Below, in pieces: positions 24,575 to 35,431 of a stretch of 55,877 nt of DNA (positions within the stretch are counted from its first letter, which is position 1; the number at the start of each line of letters is the position of its first letter). The notes under the pieces are model-generated. The model did no database searches. It was not told the origin of the DNA and was given only the letters and a program-made list of their open reading frames with translations. Location of the stretch: assembly GCF_002246015.1 (NCBI RefSeq), contig NZ_NOLJ01000020.1, positions 1 to 55,877 of the forward strand. The letters are read 5' to 3'. The stretch comes from Nostoc sp. 'Peltigera membranacea cyanobiont' 210A (GTDB lineage Bacteria > Cyanobacteriota > Cyanobacteriia > Cyanobacteriales > Nostocaceae). A program made the translations under genes and the position numbers.

Positions 24575-27500
24575 CTGACATTGTAACTGGACAGATTGTG
24601 CGCGTGCGATCGCGGCAGTATCTTGTAGAAGAAGTTGTGTCGAAACCGTCTCCAGAGCAAGACACTAAAGTTAGTCTTTCTTGTTTAGAAGATGATGCGT
24701 TAGGAGAATCTCTAGAAGTCCTATGGGAACGGGAAATAGATGCGAAAATCGTAGGGGCGACATCATGGGAATCGATAGCGAATCGAGGTTTTGATAATCC
24801 GCGCCTGTTTTCTGCTTATTTGCACACATTACGGTGGAATTGCGTAACCTCCACAGATGCCAAGCTTTTTCAAGCGCCTTACCGGGCAGGTATAGAAGTC
24901 AAAGCGTATCAGCTAGAACCACTGCGTAAAGCTTTGCTGATGCCGAGAGTCGGTTTATTTATTGCGGATGATGTCGGTTTGGGCAAGACAATTGAAGCAG
25001 GGCTGATACTGCGTGAGATGCTGATGCGGCAAAAGGTTAGACGAGTCGTTATCTCGTGTCCGCCATCAGTGGTAAGGCAGTGGCAAGAAGAAATGGAGAG
25101 CCGCTTTGGACTCACATTTATGATTCTTGACCGTGAGTTTATAGCTGCGCGTCGTCAAGAACGGGGTTATGGAATTAACCCTTGGATGACACACACTAGG
25201 TTCATTATTTCCCATGCCTTGCTACGAGATGAAACCTATGCCGCACCATTACGGGACTGGCTTGGTGATTTTGCAGCTGCTTCCATGCTCATCCTTGATG
25301 AAGCTCATAATGCTGCACCTGCGAGTGGTGCAAAGTATGCCGTTGATTCCCAACTTACCAAAACTGTTCGAGATTTAGCACCGCGTTTTGAACACAAGCT
25401 GTTTTTGTCTGCCACTCCCCACAATGGGCACTCCAACAGCTTTGCTGCCTTACTAGAAATTCTCGACCCCCAGCGTTTCTGCCGAGGAGTACCTGTTCGT
25501 AATCGCAAGTTGCTGGACACTGTAATGGTGCGGCGCTTAAAACAAGATTTACGAGAGATCGGAGAAGAGTTTCCCCAACGTTACGTTCTTCCTATAGTTA
25601 TTGATAATCTGCCAGAAGACGCGCCCGAACTCAAATTATCCCGATTGCTGCAACAATATCGCAATCTGCGTGAGGAAAAACTCAAAGATGCAGCGAAGTC
25701 TACCCAGACTACGGCGATGTTAGTAATCACTTCCCTACAAAAGCGTCTTTTGTCTTCCATAGAGGCATTTGCTCGGACTTTAAAGGTGCATCGGACGGGG
25801 GTGGAAAAGCAAGCGGCTCACCGCCCCTTCACACATCAAGCCAGTCTCCCCTTGCTGTTTGAATCCCCTGGTGCAGATGACGAACGGGCTGAATTCTCTG
25901 AAGAGGAAGTACAAGCAGAAGAAGATGCTCAGATGGCAGCAGCTAGTATGCAAGCTGCCGGACAAACAGCGCGTGAATTAGCAATTCTAGATGAAATGGC
26001 AGATGTAGCTAATTCCTCTCGCTACCAACCAGATCCGAGGATTCAACAACTGGTGGAGTGGATTCGCCAAAATCTTTGTCCCGATCTGGGTCAGCCGAAT
26101 GCTGCTTGGTTAGAACGGCGAGTAATTATCTTTACAGAATATACAGATACTAAACGTTATTTACAACAGCAATTACAAAGTGCGATCGCTAATTCTAACC
26201 GTGAACATGAACGCATAGATGTATTTCACGGGGGCATTGGAGAAGAACGCCGCGAAGCTATTAAAAGTGCATTTAACGCTGACCCGGCACGTCATCCCCT
26301 GCGAATCCTGATTGCCACAGATGCAGCACGAGAAGGGGTAAATCTGCAAAACAACTGTGCTGACTTGTTTCACTTTGATGTGCCGTGGAACCCATCGAGG
26401 ATGGAACAGCGCAATGGACGGATTGACCGCAAATTACAGCGATCGCCTGTTGTCCATTGCTATTACTTTGTCTTACCACAACGCACAGAAGACAAAGTAT
26501 TAGATGTACTGGTGCGGAAAACAGTGACGATTCAACAAGAACTTGGCAGCCTTGCACCAGTAGTTGAAAGAAATGTGTCGCGCTTACTCGCTAATGGTAT
26601 TCGCCACCAAGAAGTAAATAATCTTGCCGATTCGATTAATCAGGCAGAACTACTTAACCAGGAAACAGTAAATACAGAAGTAATTAATGAAGAACTGGAG
26701 CAAGCCAGACTCCGCCAACAGGATTTGACTAAACAAGTAGAGAATTTACAAGAAATGTTGCAAGCATCGCGGAAATGGTTGGGACTAGATGACAATCACT
26801 TCCGTAATGCCATCTCTGCTTCTTTAGAAATTCTGGGAGTCCCAACACTTGCCCCTGTAGATGTGAATGAGGTTGCTAACAATCCTGTAACTGCGCGTTG
26901 GACAATTCCAGCTCTCGATCAGCGTACTGGTGCAGATCCAACATGGTCAACTACACTTGATACCCTGAGAACACCTCGGAAAATCGGACAAAAACCTTGG
27001 GAATGGCGAAAAGAAGCACCGATTCGTCCTGTAGTCTTTCGAGATCCTGGGTCTTTAGATGGGGATGTAGTTCATCTGCATTTAGAACACAGAATTGTCC
27101 AGCGTCTACTGAGCAGGTTTTTAGCTCAGGGTTTCTTGCATGATGAATTAACTCGTGCTTGTGTTTGTCTGACTAATGACCCAATGCCAAAAGTGATTGC
27201 ACTGGGACGCCTGGCTCTGTATGGTGAACGGGCTTCTCGTTTGCACGATCAGGTAATTGCAGTCGCAGCAGAGTGGTCAGACCCAACCAGTCGGGGACGC
27301 AAGAAACTTCAGCGTTTAAGAGAAGGCGAGAAAGACAACGTACTGGAATTACTGGAAAATTCCCTAGCTTCCCCTCACTTGCTGGAAGTTGCCGAAGCGG
27401 TAAAAGAGCGATTGAAAAAAAGTGCTGCCCAAGATGTAGCAGAATTAATTCCTCATCTGGAACGCCACGCCACAGCTTTAGCTGAGAGGGCTGAGAAAAA

Positions 27501-27789
27501 CCTGGCCAATCGGGGTACTAAAGAAGCTGCTGAGATGAAGAAGATTCTCGAAGAACAACAGACGCGAATTCTCAAGTGCCAAGAAGAATCTAAGGCAGTG
27601 CAGTTGTCTCTTCCATTCATAGAAGAACAGCGCCAATTGGATGCAGACCGTCGCCATTGGGAAAAACGCCTTCAAGCGATCGCAACCGAACTAATTTCAG
27701 AACCAGCCCGAATTGAAGCCGCCTACAAAGTAAAAGCAGTGCGGATTGAGCCAGTCGGCGTAATTTATCTATGGCCGATTTCCGGCTAG
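24571..27789 (+). CDS. drmD: DrmD, SNF2-family helicase of class 1 DISARM
   Basis: A 1072-residue SF2/SNF2-like ATPase: FIADDVGLGKTIEAGLI (motif I, about 130-146), LILDEAHNAAP (motif II, about 243), FLSATPHNGHSNSF (motif III), and ILIATDAAREGVNLQNN (about 582), then DVPWNPSRMEQRNGRIDR (motif VI). The C-terminal third is helical and Glu/Lys-rich. DrmD is the class-1-specific DISARM protein, a helicase thought to act with DrmMI. GTG start with GGGGGAAG 8 nt upstream. It is the first gene of a rightward operon, 14 nt before drmMI. Identification rests on motifs plus the gene order drmD-drmMI-drmA-drmB-drmC. Confidence 0.9.
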   Translation: MTDIVTGQIVRVRSRQYLVEEVVSKPSPEQDTKVSLSCLEDDALGESLEVLWEREIDAKIVGATSWESIANRGFDNPRLFSAYLHTLRWNCVTSTDAKLFQAPYRAGIEVKAYQLEPLRKALLMPRVGLFIADDVGLGKTIEAGLILREMLMRQKVRRVVISCPPSVVRQWQEEMESRFGLTFMILDREFIAARRQERGYGINPWMTHTRFIISHALLRDETYAAPLRDWLGDFAAASMLILDEAHNAAPASGAKYAVDSQLTKTVRDLAPRFEHKLFLSATPHNGHSNSFAALLEILDPQRFCRGVPVRNRKLLDTVMVRRLKQDLREIGEEFPQRYVLPIVIDNLPEDAPELKLSRLLQQYRNLREEKLKDAAKSTQTTAMLVITSLQKRLLSSIEAFARTLKVHRTGVEKQAAHRPFTHQASLPLLFESPGADDERAEFSEEEVQAEEDAQMAAASMQAAGQTARELAILDEMADVANSSRYQPDPRIQQLVEWIRQNLCPDLGQPNAAWLERRVIIFTEYTDTKRYLQQQLQSAIANSNREHERIDVFHGGIGEERREAIKSAFNADPARHPLRILIATDAAREGVNLQNNCADLFHFDVPWNPSRMEQRNGRIDRKLQRSPVVHCYYFVLPQRTEDKVLDVLVRKTVTIQQELGSLAPVVERNVSRLLANGIRHQEVNNLADSINQAELLNQETVNTEVINEELEQARLRQQDLTKQVENLQEMLQASRKWLGLDDNHFRNAISASLEILGVPTLAPVDVNEVANNPVTARWTIPALDQRTGADPTWSTTLDTLRTPRKIGQKPWEWRKEAPIRPVVFRDPGSLDGDVVHLHLEHRIVQRLLSRFLAQGFLHDELTRACVCLTNDPMPKVIALGRLALYGERASRLHDQVIAVAAEWSDPTSRGRKKLQRLREGEKDNVLELLENSLASPHLLEVAEAVKERLKKSAAQDVAELIPHLERHATALAERAEKNLANRGTKEAAEMKKILEEQQTRILKCQEESKAVQLSLPFIEEQRQLDADRRHWEKRLQAIATELISEPARIEAAYKVKAVRIEPVGVIYLWPISG

Positions 27790-27803
27790 AGGGAGTGTAA
27801 ACA

Positions 27804-30800
27804 ATGGCAAACGATCCAGAAATTCGCTTACATAAAGAATGGTTAGGCTTTCTCCAGCCTGTGGGGTTGGTGGTATCTCCCCCTGCATTGTCAGCAGCCC
27901 AAGCTGTGGTTAACCGCAATGTGGTGGAACTGCAACAAACACTCGCTACAGTTGCCAGACGTGAACCTCTGCCCGGTGATAGCAAGGAAACTTTTGGAAT
28001 TGACGACTTTCCTGCTTTTGCTATCAATGTTTTAGGTTGGCAACCAGAAGATTTAGTTGTCAGTCCAGAGTCATTAGCGATCGCACTCCTAGATTACAAC
28101 GAAGTTTTGACACCCACGTATGCTGTACCCGACCCTAATGGCAACTGGATGATGCTGGTACAGGTGCTTTCTGATGGTACTGAACTTGACAATGCAGGCG
28201 CGGAGGATAGTAAATCGACTGGTTGGCACGCCAGCCCCCAGTCTAAATTTGAGCGCCTTTTAAAAGAAACAAAAGTTTATACTGGGCTATTGTGCAATGG
28301 GACAGAATTGCGTTTGGTTTATGCACCACTTGGAGAGTCATCAGGACACCTGACTTTTCCTGTACAGGCAATGTGTGAGGTATCTGGGCGGCTGATTTTG
28401 GGTGCAATGGAGATGTTGCTCTCGGCTGACCGACTGTTTAATGTCCCTAGCGAGCGTCGTTTGTCTGCAATCCTGGAAAAAAGTCGGAAATATCAAAACG
28501 ATGTCTCTATTAAGCTTGCAGAGCAGGTATTAGAGGCATTATGGGATTTACTGCGCGGCTTCCAAATAGCAGATACAACTACTAAAAGCCGCTTAGTGAA
28601 TGAGATTGCTACGACTTCGCCTCAGCATATTTACGGTGGACTGATTACCATCTTGCTGCGGTTGGTATTCTTACTTTACGCTGAAGACCGGGGACTGATG
28701 TCTCAAGATGCAGTTTATACACGCTATTACTCAGTTAGTGGACTTTACGAGCGCTTGAGAGAAGATGCAGGCAACTACCCGGATACAATGGATCAACGGT
28801 ATGGTGCTTGGGCATGGTTGCTGAGTCTGTTTCGTCTCGTTTACGACGGCGGCGGTCATGCTGATTTGTATTTACCTGCTCGTCATGGGCAACTATTTGA
28901 CCCAGATGAATATCCGTTTTTAGAAGGTCGTCTCCAGTCTACAGAATATCAAACAGGAGAAAGTCTTGAACCCCCTCGCGTTTCAGATGGCGTAATTCAC
29001 AGAGTATTGCAAGGGTTGCTGGTACTGGATGGAGAACGTCTGTCTTATCGTTCTCTGGATGTCGAACAAATTGGTTCCGTCTATGAAGCGATTATGGGCT
29101 ACGAGGTAGAAAGAGCAAGTAGTTCTGCTATCGGTGTTTGGAGCAAACCCAAAGGTTCCAAATCTTCAGTGACAGTTGTTGTCAGCGTTGAGGAAGTTGT
29201 CAAAACTAAGGCAAGCGATCGCGCGAAATATTTAAAGGATGTTGCAGGTTGTGAAATTACTGGTAAATCCCTAACTGAGTTAAAGGATGCTAGGACAGCA
29301 GAGGATGTAGTGGCGGCTTTAGGACGCAAGGTATCACCGAAAACGCCGAGTTTAATGCCTGTGGGTTCTCTGTATTTGCAACCTGGGGAAGAACGGCGGC
29401 GTAGTGGTTCTCATTATACGCCTCGTGCTTTGACTGAGCCGATTGTGAAAGAAACTCTCAGACCGATTTTATCTGCTTTGGGAGAAAACCCCACACCAGA
29501 GCAGATTTTAGACTTGAAAGTTTGTGATTTGGCGATGGGTTCGGGCGCATTCTTGGTCGAAAGTTGTCGTCAGTTGGCTGAAAAATTAGTTGAAGCGTGG
29601 AATAAGCAAAACGTATTACCTGAAATTCCAATTGATGAAGAACCGTTACTTTATGCGCGGCGGTTAGTAGCGCAACGGTGTTTGTATGGTGTAGATAAAA
29701 ACCCTTTTGCAGTGAATTTGGCTAAGTTATCGCTGTGGTTGGCGACTTTGGCGAAGGCTCATCCTTTTACTTTTTTAGACCATGCTTTGAAGTGGGGAGA
29801 TTCTTTAGTTGGGTTAACTTCTGAGCAAATAAAAACGTTTACTTGGGATGAAGACAAAACTTATAAAGACCCAAACTTAACTTTGTTTAATCTAGCAATG
29901 GAGAAAGCAAAGTTTTATCGTAATGGAATTCACAATTTGGATGAAGATAATTATGCAGCCAAACGGGATTTTTACAACAATATAGAAACAGAGTTGTGTG
30001 ATATTCGGCTAAAAGGGGATTTGGTTATTGCTTCATTTTTCGCTAAGGAAAAGGACAAGGCAAGAAAGGATGAGCGGGATAATTCATGGTTGAAGTTTTA
30101 CCAATGGCAGAAAAATCAAGAAGATGATTTAGATGTCAGGCGAATTTGTGCTGAGTTACGGTATGGTGAGAAACCTGTTCCGGCGTTTAATTGGGAGATT
30201 GAATTTCCAGAGGTATTTGATAGAGAGAATCCGGGTTTTGATGCGATTGTTGGTAATCCGCCATTTGCCGGCAAGAATACAACAATAAATGCTCATGCTT
30301 CTGGTTATCAGGATTGGTTGAAAGTTGTTAATCCCGAATCTCATGGGAATGCTGATTTGGTAGCGCATTTTTTCCGACGAGCGTTTAGCCTTTTACGCCA
30401 GTCTGGATGTTTTGGATTAATTGCTACAAATACCATTGCTCAAGGTGATACTCGCAGCACTGGTTTAAGATATATTTGTCAAGATGGCGGGATAATTTAC
30501 AATGCTCAAAAGCGAATGAAGTGGCCGGGTTTAGCGGCGGTTGTCGTAAGTGTTGTTCATGTTTTTAAAGGAGAGTATCAAGGGGTAAGAATATTAGATG
30601 GAATACAAGTTAATTTGATTTCTGCATTTTTATTTCATGCAGGGGGTCATAAAAATCCTAATATGTTAATAGAAAATACTGGTAAAAGTTTTCAAGGTAG
30701 CGTTGTTTTAGGAATGGGGTTTACTTTTGATGATGATAACCTTGACGCAACACCAATTATAGAAATGCACAATTTAATTACAAAAAAATCTGAAAATGCA

Positions 30801-31775
30801 AAATTTATTTTTCCTTATATTGGGGGTGAAGAGGTTAATTCTAATCCGACTCATGCACATCAACGTTATGTGATTAACTTCTTTGATATGAGTGAAGAAG
30901 ATGCTTGGAATTATCCTGATTTAATGCAGATTTTAGACACAAAAGTAAAACCTCAGCGAAATTTATCAAAAAGAGATGTTTATCGTATACGCTGGTGGCA
31001 ATTTGCTGAGAAACAGTTAGCGCTTTATCGTACCATTGCTCCTCTAGAGCGTGTTTTGGTTTGTGGACAAACAAGTAAATATAAATGTTTTACTTTTTTA
31101 CCAACTAATATAGTTTTCAGCCATAAAATTATTGTATTTACACATAGTAAAATTGGTTTCTTGTGTGTGATGCAATCCCGCATACATGAAATTTGGGCTT
31201 TATTTTTCGGTTCATCAATGAAAGATGATCCTGTTTATACACCTACAGACTGCTTTGAAACTTTCCCCTTCCCCGAAAACTGGGAAACCAACCCTACCCT
31301 AGAAACTGCTGGTCAAACTTACTACGAATACCGCGCCGCCTTAATGGTTCGCAACAACCAGGGACTCACCGACACATACAACCGCTTCCACGATCCCGAC
31401 GAACGCCACTCCGATATTTTACAACTACGCTTACTCCACGCCCAAATGGATCGGGCTGTCCTTGATGCTTACGGCTGGACAGATATTTCCACAGAATGCA
31501 CCTTCCTGCTTGACTACGAAGACGAAGAAAACGACGACAACACCAGCAAACGCCAGAAGAAAAAGCCTTGGCGCTACCGTTGGCCTGAAGAAATTCACGA
31601 CGAAGTATTGGCCCGTTTACTCGAACTCAACCAGCAACGCGCCGAAGCTGAAATTTTAGGCGGTAAAGCTGCTGAGAAAGGGAAGGTAAAAGGGAATACT
31701 AAAAAGGCAGGAAAAACGCGGAAAGCGACAGAAACGAATCTAACTATTCCTGGTTTCCCATCTGCTTCCGTCTAA
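27804..31775 (+). CDS. drmMI: DrmMI, N6-adenine DNA methyltransferase of class 1 DISARM
   Basis: A 1323-residue class I methyltransferase: SAM-binding KVCDLAMGSGAFLVESC (about 574) and catalytic FDAIVGNPPFAGK (about 815), the N-P-P-F motif of adenine-N6 enzymes. An N-terminal region of about 500 residues resembles the helical and nuclease-like part of type IIL/Eco57I-like enzymes, but I did not find a certain PD-ExK site. The C-terminal part carries the presumed target-recognition region and a Lys-rich tail. It methylates host DNA to mark self. GAGGGAG lies before the ATG. The size and position are those of the class 1 DISARM methylase. Confidence 0.9.
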   Translation: MANDPEIRLHKEWLGFLQPVGLVVSPPALSAAQAVVNRNVVELQQTLATVARREPLPGDSKETFGIDDFPAFAINVLGWQPEDLVVSPESLAIALLDYNEVLTPTYAVPDPNGNWMMLVQVLSDGTELDNAGAEDSKSTGWHASPQSKFERLLKETKVYTGLLCNGTELRLVYAPLGESSGHLTFPVQAMCEVSGRLILGAMEMLLSADRLFNVPSERRLSAILEKSRKYQNDVSIKLAEQVLEALWDLLRGFQIADTTTKSRLVNEIATTSPQHIYGGLITILLRLVFLLYAEDRGLMSQDAVYTRYYSVSGLYERLREDAGNYPDTMDQRYGAWAWLLSLFRLVYDGGGHADLYLPARHGQLFDPDEYPFLEGRLQSTEYQTGESLEPPRVSDGVIHRVLQGLLVLDGERLSYRSLDVEQIGSVYEAIMGYEVERASSSAIGVWSKPKGSKSSVTVVVSVEEVVKTKASDRAKYLKDVAGCEITGKSLTELKDARTAEDVVAALGRKVSPKTPSLMPVGSLYLQPGEERRRSGSHYTPRALTEPIVKETLRPILSALGENPTPEQILDLKVCDLAMGSGAFLVESCRQLAEKLVEAWNKQNVLPEIPIDEEPLLYARRLVAQRCLYGVDKNPFAVNLAKLSLWLATLAKAHPFTFLDHALKWGDSLVGLTSEQIKTFTWDEDKTYKDPNLTLFNLAMEKAKFYRNGIHNLDEDNYAAKRDFYNNIETELCDIRLKGDLVIASFFAKEKDKARKDERDNSWLKFYQWQKNQEDDLDVRRICAELRYGEKPVPAFNWEIEFPEVFDRENPGFDAIVGNPPFAGKNTTINAHASGYQDWLKVVNPESHGNADLVAHFFRRAFSLLRQSGCFGLIATNTIAQGDTRSTGLRYICQDGGIIYNAQKRMKWPGLAAVVVSVVHVFKGEYQGVRILDGIQVNLISAFLFHAGGHKNPNMLIENTGKSFQGSVVLGMGFTFDDDNLDATPIIEMHNLITKKSENAKFIFPYIGGEEVNSNPTHAHQRYVINFFDMSEEDAWNYPDLMQILDTKVKPQRNLSKRDVYRIRWWQFAEKQLALYRTIAPLERVLVCGQTSKYKCFTFLPTNIVFSHKIIVFTHSKIGFLCVMQSRIHEIWALFFGSSMKDDPVYTPTDCFETFPFPENWETNPTLETAGQTYYEYRAALMVRNNQGLTDTYNRFHDPDERHSDILQLRLLHAQMDRAVLDAYGWTDISTECTFLLDYEDEENDDNTSKRQKKKPWRYRWPEEIHDEVLARLLELNQQRAEAEILGGKAAEKGKVKGNTKKAGKTRKATETNLTIPGFPSASV

Positions 31776-31819
31776 ACAGGTTCAACGTCAGTTATGCCAA
31801 TGAATTCCCAGAGAATATT

Positions 31820-34800
31820 ATGACTACATCTGCCGAAGTGCGATCGCATTTAATCCGCGCCATGCAACTAGACTTGGTGGGCCCAACCCCTGATGATGTT
31901 GAATATGCCGAGGAAATCCTCACCCAAGCTCCTTCTAAGTGGTATCTTACAGGGTTTTTAGTACCTTTTGGAGCGCCTGTTGAAGTGCGATCGGACGAAA
32001 CAGCAGATGACACACTCGAACAACTTAGTAGCAGTGATACTAATGAAGATGCCAATGCTCCCGAAACCTCCTCAGCCCGTAAAGCTCACTTTCCTTCTTC
32101 CATTGGCTTGAGCTTTCTTCTACCAGAAAATACCACCGAACTGAATATAACTGTGCAGTGGGGTGACTACCAATTTCTTGAAAGCGAAACAGAATTAGAT
32201 GATAGCGAGAATCCCCAGTCAGCCAAGCAAGAATTATGGCAACGCTCTCCTCATTGCATTAGTATGCCTATTTCTCTGCTGGGAAATCAACGAAAAATTC
32301 AGATTGAAGTTCCAGACAGCAACGGCTTAAAGTTATTTGTGTCTAATCGGGCTGTACCTTCATCACCTCAACAAAAACTCCCTGTTGGTACGCGTTCAGT
32401 TTCAGTATTCTTAGTTAACTACCGCAGCAACAATCCCAACCAAAAGCACGACATCAGTTTTATTTTTCAAGCCTGCCTTACCATCCGCACTGCTGACGCT
32501 TTTGTATCCCGCCCTAACTTGCGGGGGCAAAACAGCCAAGACAGGGACGAAGCGGTGTCAAGCCTGCAATACCGCAACGATTGCGAATATGCTGTTGGAC
32601 ACAATGTTTCTGCTATTACTATCCTTAGCTCGAATTATCTTTGTCAAGAAATTCGTACTAACTGGATGCCCACAGCAGAGGTGGCCAGAGTAGAACCAGC
32701 AGAAATTCCGGGGCTAGAACTAGGCATGGAAGCATTAGCTAAGGCAAAAGACGCGGCAACAATCTCTCAGATGGTTTACCCAATGGTGACTGCATATACT
32801 GAATGGATTGCCCAACAGCAAGCCGCAGCCCCCACTGAACCGCACCAAGGAAAGATTGCTAGTGAATTATTAACCACAGCTAGCAGAATTAAGCAACGCA
32901 TTGCCGCCGGATTACAAGCTTTAGACGATCCTCTGGTGTTAGAAGCTTTTCAAATTGCTAACCAAGCCTTAGCAACTGCTAGAAGACAACGCCTAACTCA
33001 CGATAATCCAGACAAATCCCCTGAAGACTTTTCACCACCGAAGTGGCGACCTTTCCAGCTAGCTTTTCTGCTGTTGAACATCCTGAGCATTGCTCAACCA
33101 GAACATCCAGATCGAGAAATAGTAGATTTGCTGTTCTTTCCCACAGGTGGCGGCAAAACCGAAGCCTATTTAGGGTTGGCAGCGTTCACTCTCGTGCTGC
33201 GTCGTCTGCGCGATCCTAGTATCCACTCTGCTGGTGTCAGCGTTCTCATGCGCTACACTCTACGCCTTCTGACCCTAGACCAATTGGAAAGAGCCGCAAC
33301 CCTCGTCTGTGCCTTAGAACTAGAACGTCAGCAAAATCCTAGACTAGGTAAGCATCCCTTTGAGATTGGGTTGTGGGTTGGCCAGGGTGCCACACCCAAT
33401 AAAATGGGTAAAAAAGGCGACAAAGATAATTCAGCTTGGGCGCGAACTCAAGAATTTGATCGGCATTATCCTCATAAACCAAAGCCGATTCCTCTAGAAA
33501 GGTGTCCTTGGTGTGGCACGGGATTGAAAGCGCGATCGTTTCAACTTTTACCACTAGCCGATGCACCTACTGACCTGCGGGTAATCTGCGACAACCGCAA
33601 AAAACACGCAGATGGTCAACCTGCTTGTGTATTTAAAGGCAATAACCCCCTACCCATCATTGCCGTAGATGAACAAATCTATCGACGGCTTCCTTGCTTC
33701 ATAATTTCCACCGTTGATAAATTTGCGAATCTGCCTTGGGTTGGTCAAACTGGAGCGCTATTTGGCAAGGTAACTCATTTTGATGAAAAAGTCGGATTCA
33801 CCGGGCCAGCTGATGCTAAAACCAAAGGTCGAGCCTTAGACAAAAATTTACCCCCACCAGATTTGATTATTCAAGACGAATTGCACTTGATTTCTGGGCC
33901 TCTGGGAACAATGGTGGGATTATACGAAACGGTTATCGATGTTCTGTGTAGTGTGACGCACAATGATAAAACTATCCGACCGAAGATTATTGCCTCCACT
34001 GCTACAGTCCGCCGTGCCGAGCGCCAAATTCAAGCTTTGTTTAGTCACAGCCAAGTAGATATTTTTCCGCCTCCTGGACCCGATCGCCACGACTCCTTTT
34101 TTGCCGAAACCGTACCAATTACCAAAACACCGGGACGGCTTTATGTCGGAGTTGTAGCCCAAGGACGCAGCCTTAAAGTAGTTCTGTTACGAGCATACTT
34201 AGCCCTGTTGGGAGCAGCTAAACAAGCTTGGGAAGATGCTGGCGGAAAAACAAATCCGCATAATCCTGCTGATCCTTATATGACACTGCTAGGTTATTTT
34301 AATTCCCTGCGGGAATTGGGTGGTAGTCGCCGCTTAGTGGAAGATGAGGTAAACTCCCGCCTGAGTCATTATGGCGATCGCCGTCGCTACCAAGAACCGT
34401 TTAGCTTATTTTGCGATCGCAAAATAGATGATGAACCAGAAGAGTTAACCTCTCGCATCAGCACTAACAAAGTTGCTAATACCAAACGTCGTCTAGCTTT
34501 ACCTTTTCATGAGAAAGAAAGAGTTGATATTGCCCTAGCAACTAACATGATTTCCGTAGGGCTAGATATCACCCGCTTAGGGCTGATGGTAGTTTTAGGA
34601 CAGCCGAAAACCACTGCTGAATATATCCAAGCCACCAGCCGCGTCGGTCGAGAAGCTGAAAAACCTGGTTTAGTTGTTACCTTACTCAACATTCACCGAC
34701 CGCGCGATCGCTCTCACTACGAACGTTTTCAAATCTGGCATGATACTTTCTACCGCACAGTGGAAGCAAGTAGCGTTACTCCTTTCTCACCCCGCGCCAT

Positions 34801-35242
34801 CGATCGGGGTTTATCAGGTGTTACCGTTGCCCTTGCCAGATTAGGTAATGCAGAGATGACAGCGCCTCTAGGTGCTGCTCAAATTACCCAACATCGCCTG
34901 CTTTTAGATTTTGTGGTGGATGCGATCGTTAAACGTGCAGAAGGACATAGCCCCTTAAAAGCCGATGAAGCCGAAAGTCTGCGTCAAGAAATCCGGCGAC
35001 AAGTTATAGACCGTTTAGATACATGGCAACATATTGCCGTGCAAGACCAACGCCTACAATATCAACGCAATGAAATAGAGATGGCAGCCCCTTTACTACT
35101 TGATGCCCTTGACCCCAAGGCAGACAAAGAAAGTAGCGATCGGCAAAAATTCAAAGCCCAACGCAGCTTGCGGGATGTCGAGCCAGTAGTGAAACTTTTT
35201 GTGCGTGACCCTGTTGGTTTAGAAATAGAGGAAGAAGTTTAA
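31820..35242 (+). CDS. drmA: DrmA, DISARM core helicase
   Basis: A 1140-residue SF2 helicase. The N-terminal 400 residues lack obvious motifs. Walker A is LLFFPTGGGKTEAYLGLAAF (about 436-455), followed by a Zn-binding CPWCG and Cys cluster, DLIIQDELHLISGPLG (DELH, about 686), and NMISVGLDITRLGLMVVLGQ then YIQATSRVGREAEKPG (motifs V and VI, about 910-950). DrmA and DrmB form the DNA-entry complex of DISARM, which binds 5' overhangs. HIP1 sites occur in the gene, so it shares the local sequence character of the replicon. Start ATG 31820 follows the drmMI stop by 44 nt; the binding site is weak. Confidence 0.9.
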   Translation: MTTSAEVRSHLIRAMQLDLVGPTPDDVEYAEEILTQAPSKWYLTGFLVPFGAPVEVRSDETADDTLEQLSSSDTNEDANAPETSSARKAHFPSSIGLSFLLPENTTELNITVQWGDYQFLESETELDDSENPQSAKQELWQRSPHCISMPISLLGNQRKIQIEVPDSNGLKLFVSNRAVPSSPQQKLPVGTRSVSVFLVNYRSNNPNQKHDISFIFQACLTIRTADAFVSRPNLRGQNSQDRDEAVSSLQYRNDCEYAVGHNVSAITILSSNYLCQEIRTNWMPTAEVARVEPAEIPGLELGMEALAKAKDAATISQMVYPMVTAYTEWIAQQQAAAPTEPHQGKIASELLTTASRIKQRIAAGLQALDDPLVLEAFQIANQALATARRQRLTHDNPDKSPEDFSPPKWRPFQLAFLLLNILSIAQPEHPDREIVDLLFFPTGGGKTEAYLGLAAFTLVLRRLRDPSIHSAGVSVLMRYTLRLLTLDQLERAATLVCALELERQQNPRLGKHPFEIGLWVGQGATPNKMGKKGDKDNSAWARTQEFDRHYPHKPKPIPLERCPWCGTGLKARSFQLLPLADAPTDLRVICDNRKKHADGQPACVFKGNNPLPIIAVDEQIYRRLPCFIISTVDKFANLPWVGQTGALFGKVTHFDEKVGFTGPADAKTKGRALDKNLPPPDLIIQDELHLISGPLGTMVGLYETVIDVLCSVTHNDKTIRPKIIASTATVRRAERQIQALFSHSQVDIFPPPGPDRHDSFFAETVPITKTPGRLYVGVVAQGRSLKVVLLRAYLALLGAAKQAWEDAGGKTNPHNPADPYMTLLGYFNSLRELGGSRRLVEDEVNSRLSHYGDRRRYQEPFSLFCDRKIDDEPEELTSRISTNKVANTKRRLALPFHEKERVDIALATNMISVGLDITRLGLMVVLGQPKTTAEYIQATSRVGREAEKPGLVVTLLNIHRPRDRSHYERFQIWHDTFYRTVEASSVTPFSPRAIDRGLSGVTVALARLGNAEMTAPLGAAQITQHRLLLDFVVDAIVKRAEGHSPLKADEAESLRQEIRRQVIDRLDTWQHIAVQDQRLQYQRNEIEMAAPLLLDALDPKADKESSDRQKFKAQRSLRDVEPVVKLFVRDPVGLEIEEEV

Positions 35243-35431
35243 TGGACTTACAAATCAAAAAATATCCCAAAACTGACGCAAAAATCCTCTCAATTTCTCC
35301 TCTCTCTGTGTTCTCTGCGCGGCAGTCGCTCATGGGGGAAATCCCCATCGTGCAGCGTCTCGTAGAGAAGACCGCGCTGCCTTGTCTCTGTGGTTTGTTG
35401 ATTTGGATAATTTATTTCTTGGAAATCCCTA
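35243..35431. repeat. Dispersed cyanobacterial repeat inserted between drmA and drmB
   Basis: The spacer holds TCTCTGTGTTCTCTGCGC, a phrase common in Nostoc intergenic repeats, followed by palindromic pieces (ATGGGG-GAAAT-CCCCAT near 35332-35348) and CGTCTCGTAGAGAAGACCGC. A related sequence in reverse orientation (cgcagagaacgcagagaaaag) lies at about 45932-45952. An open frame across it (35242-35448) is probably chance. The insert widens the only long gap in the DISARM operon. Confidence 0.55.
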
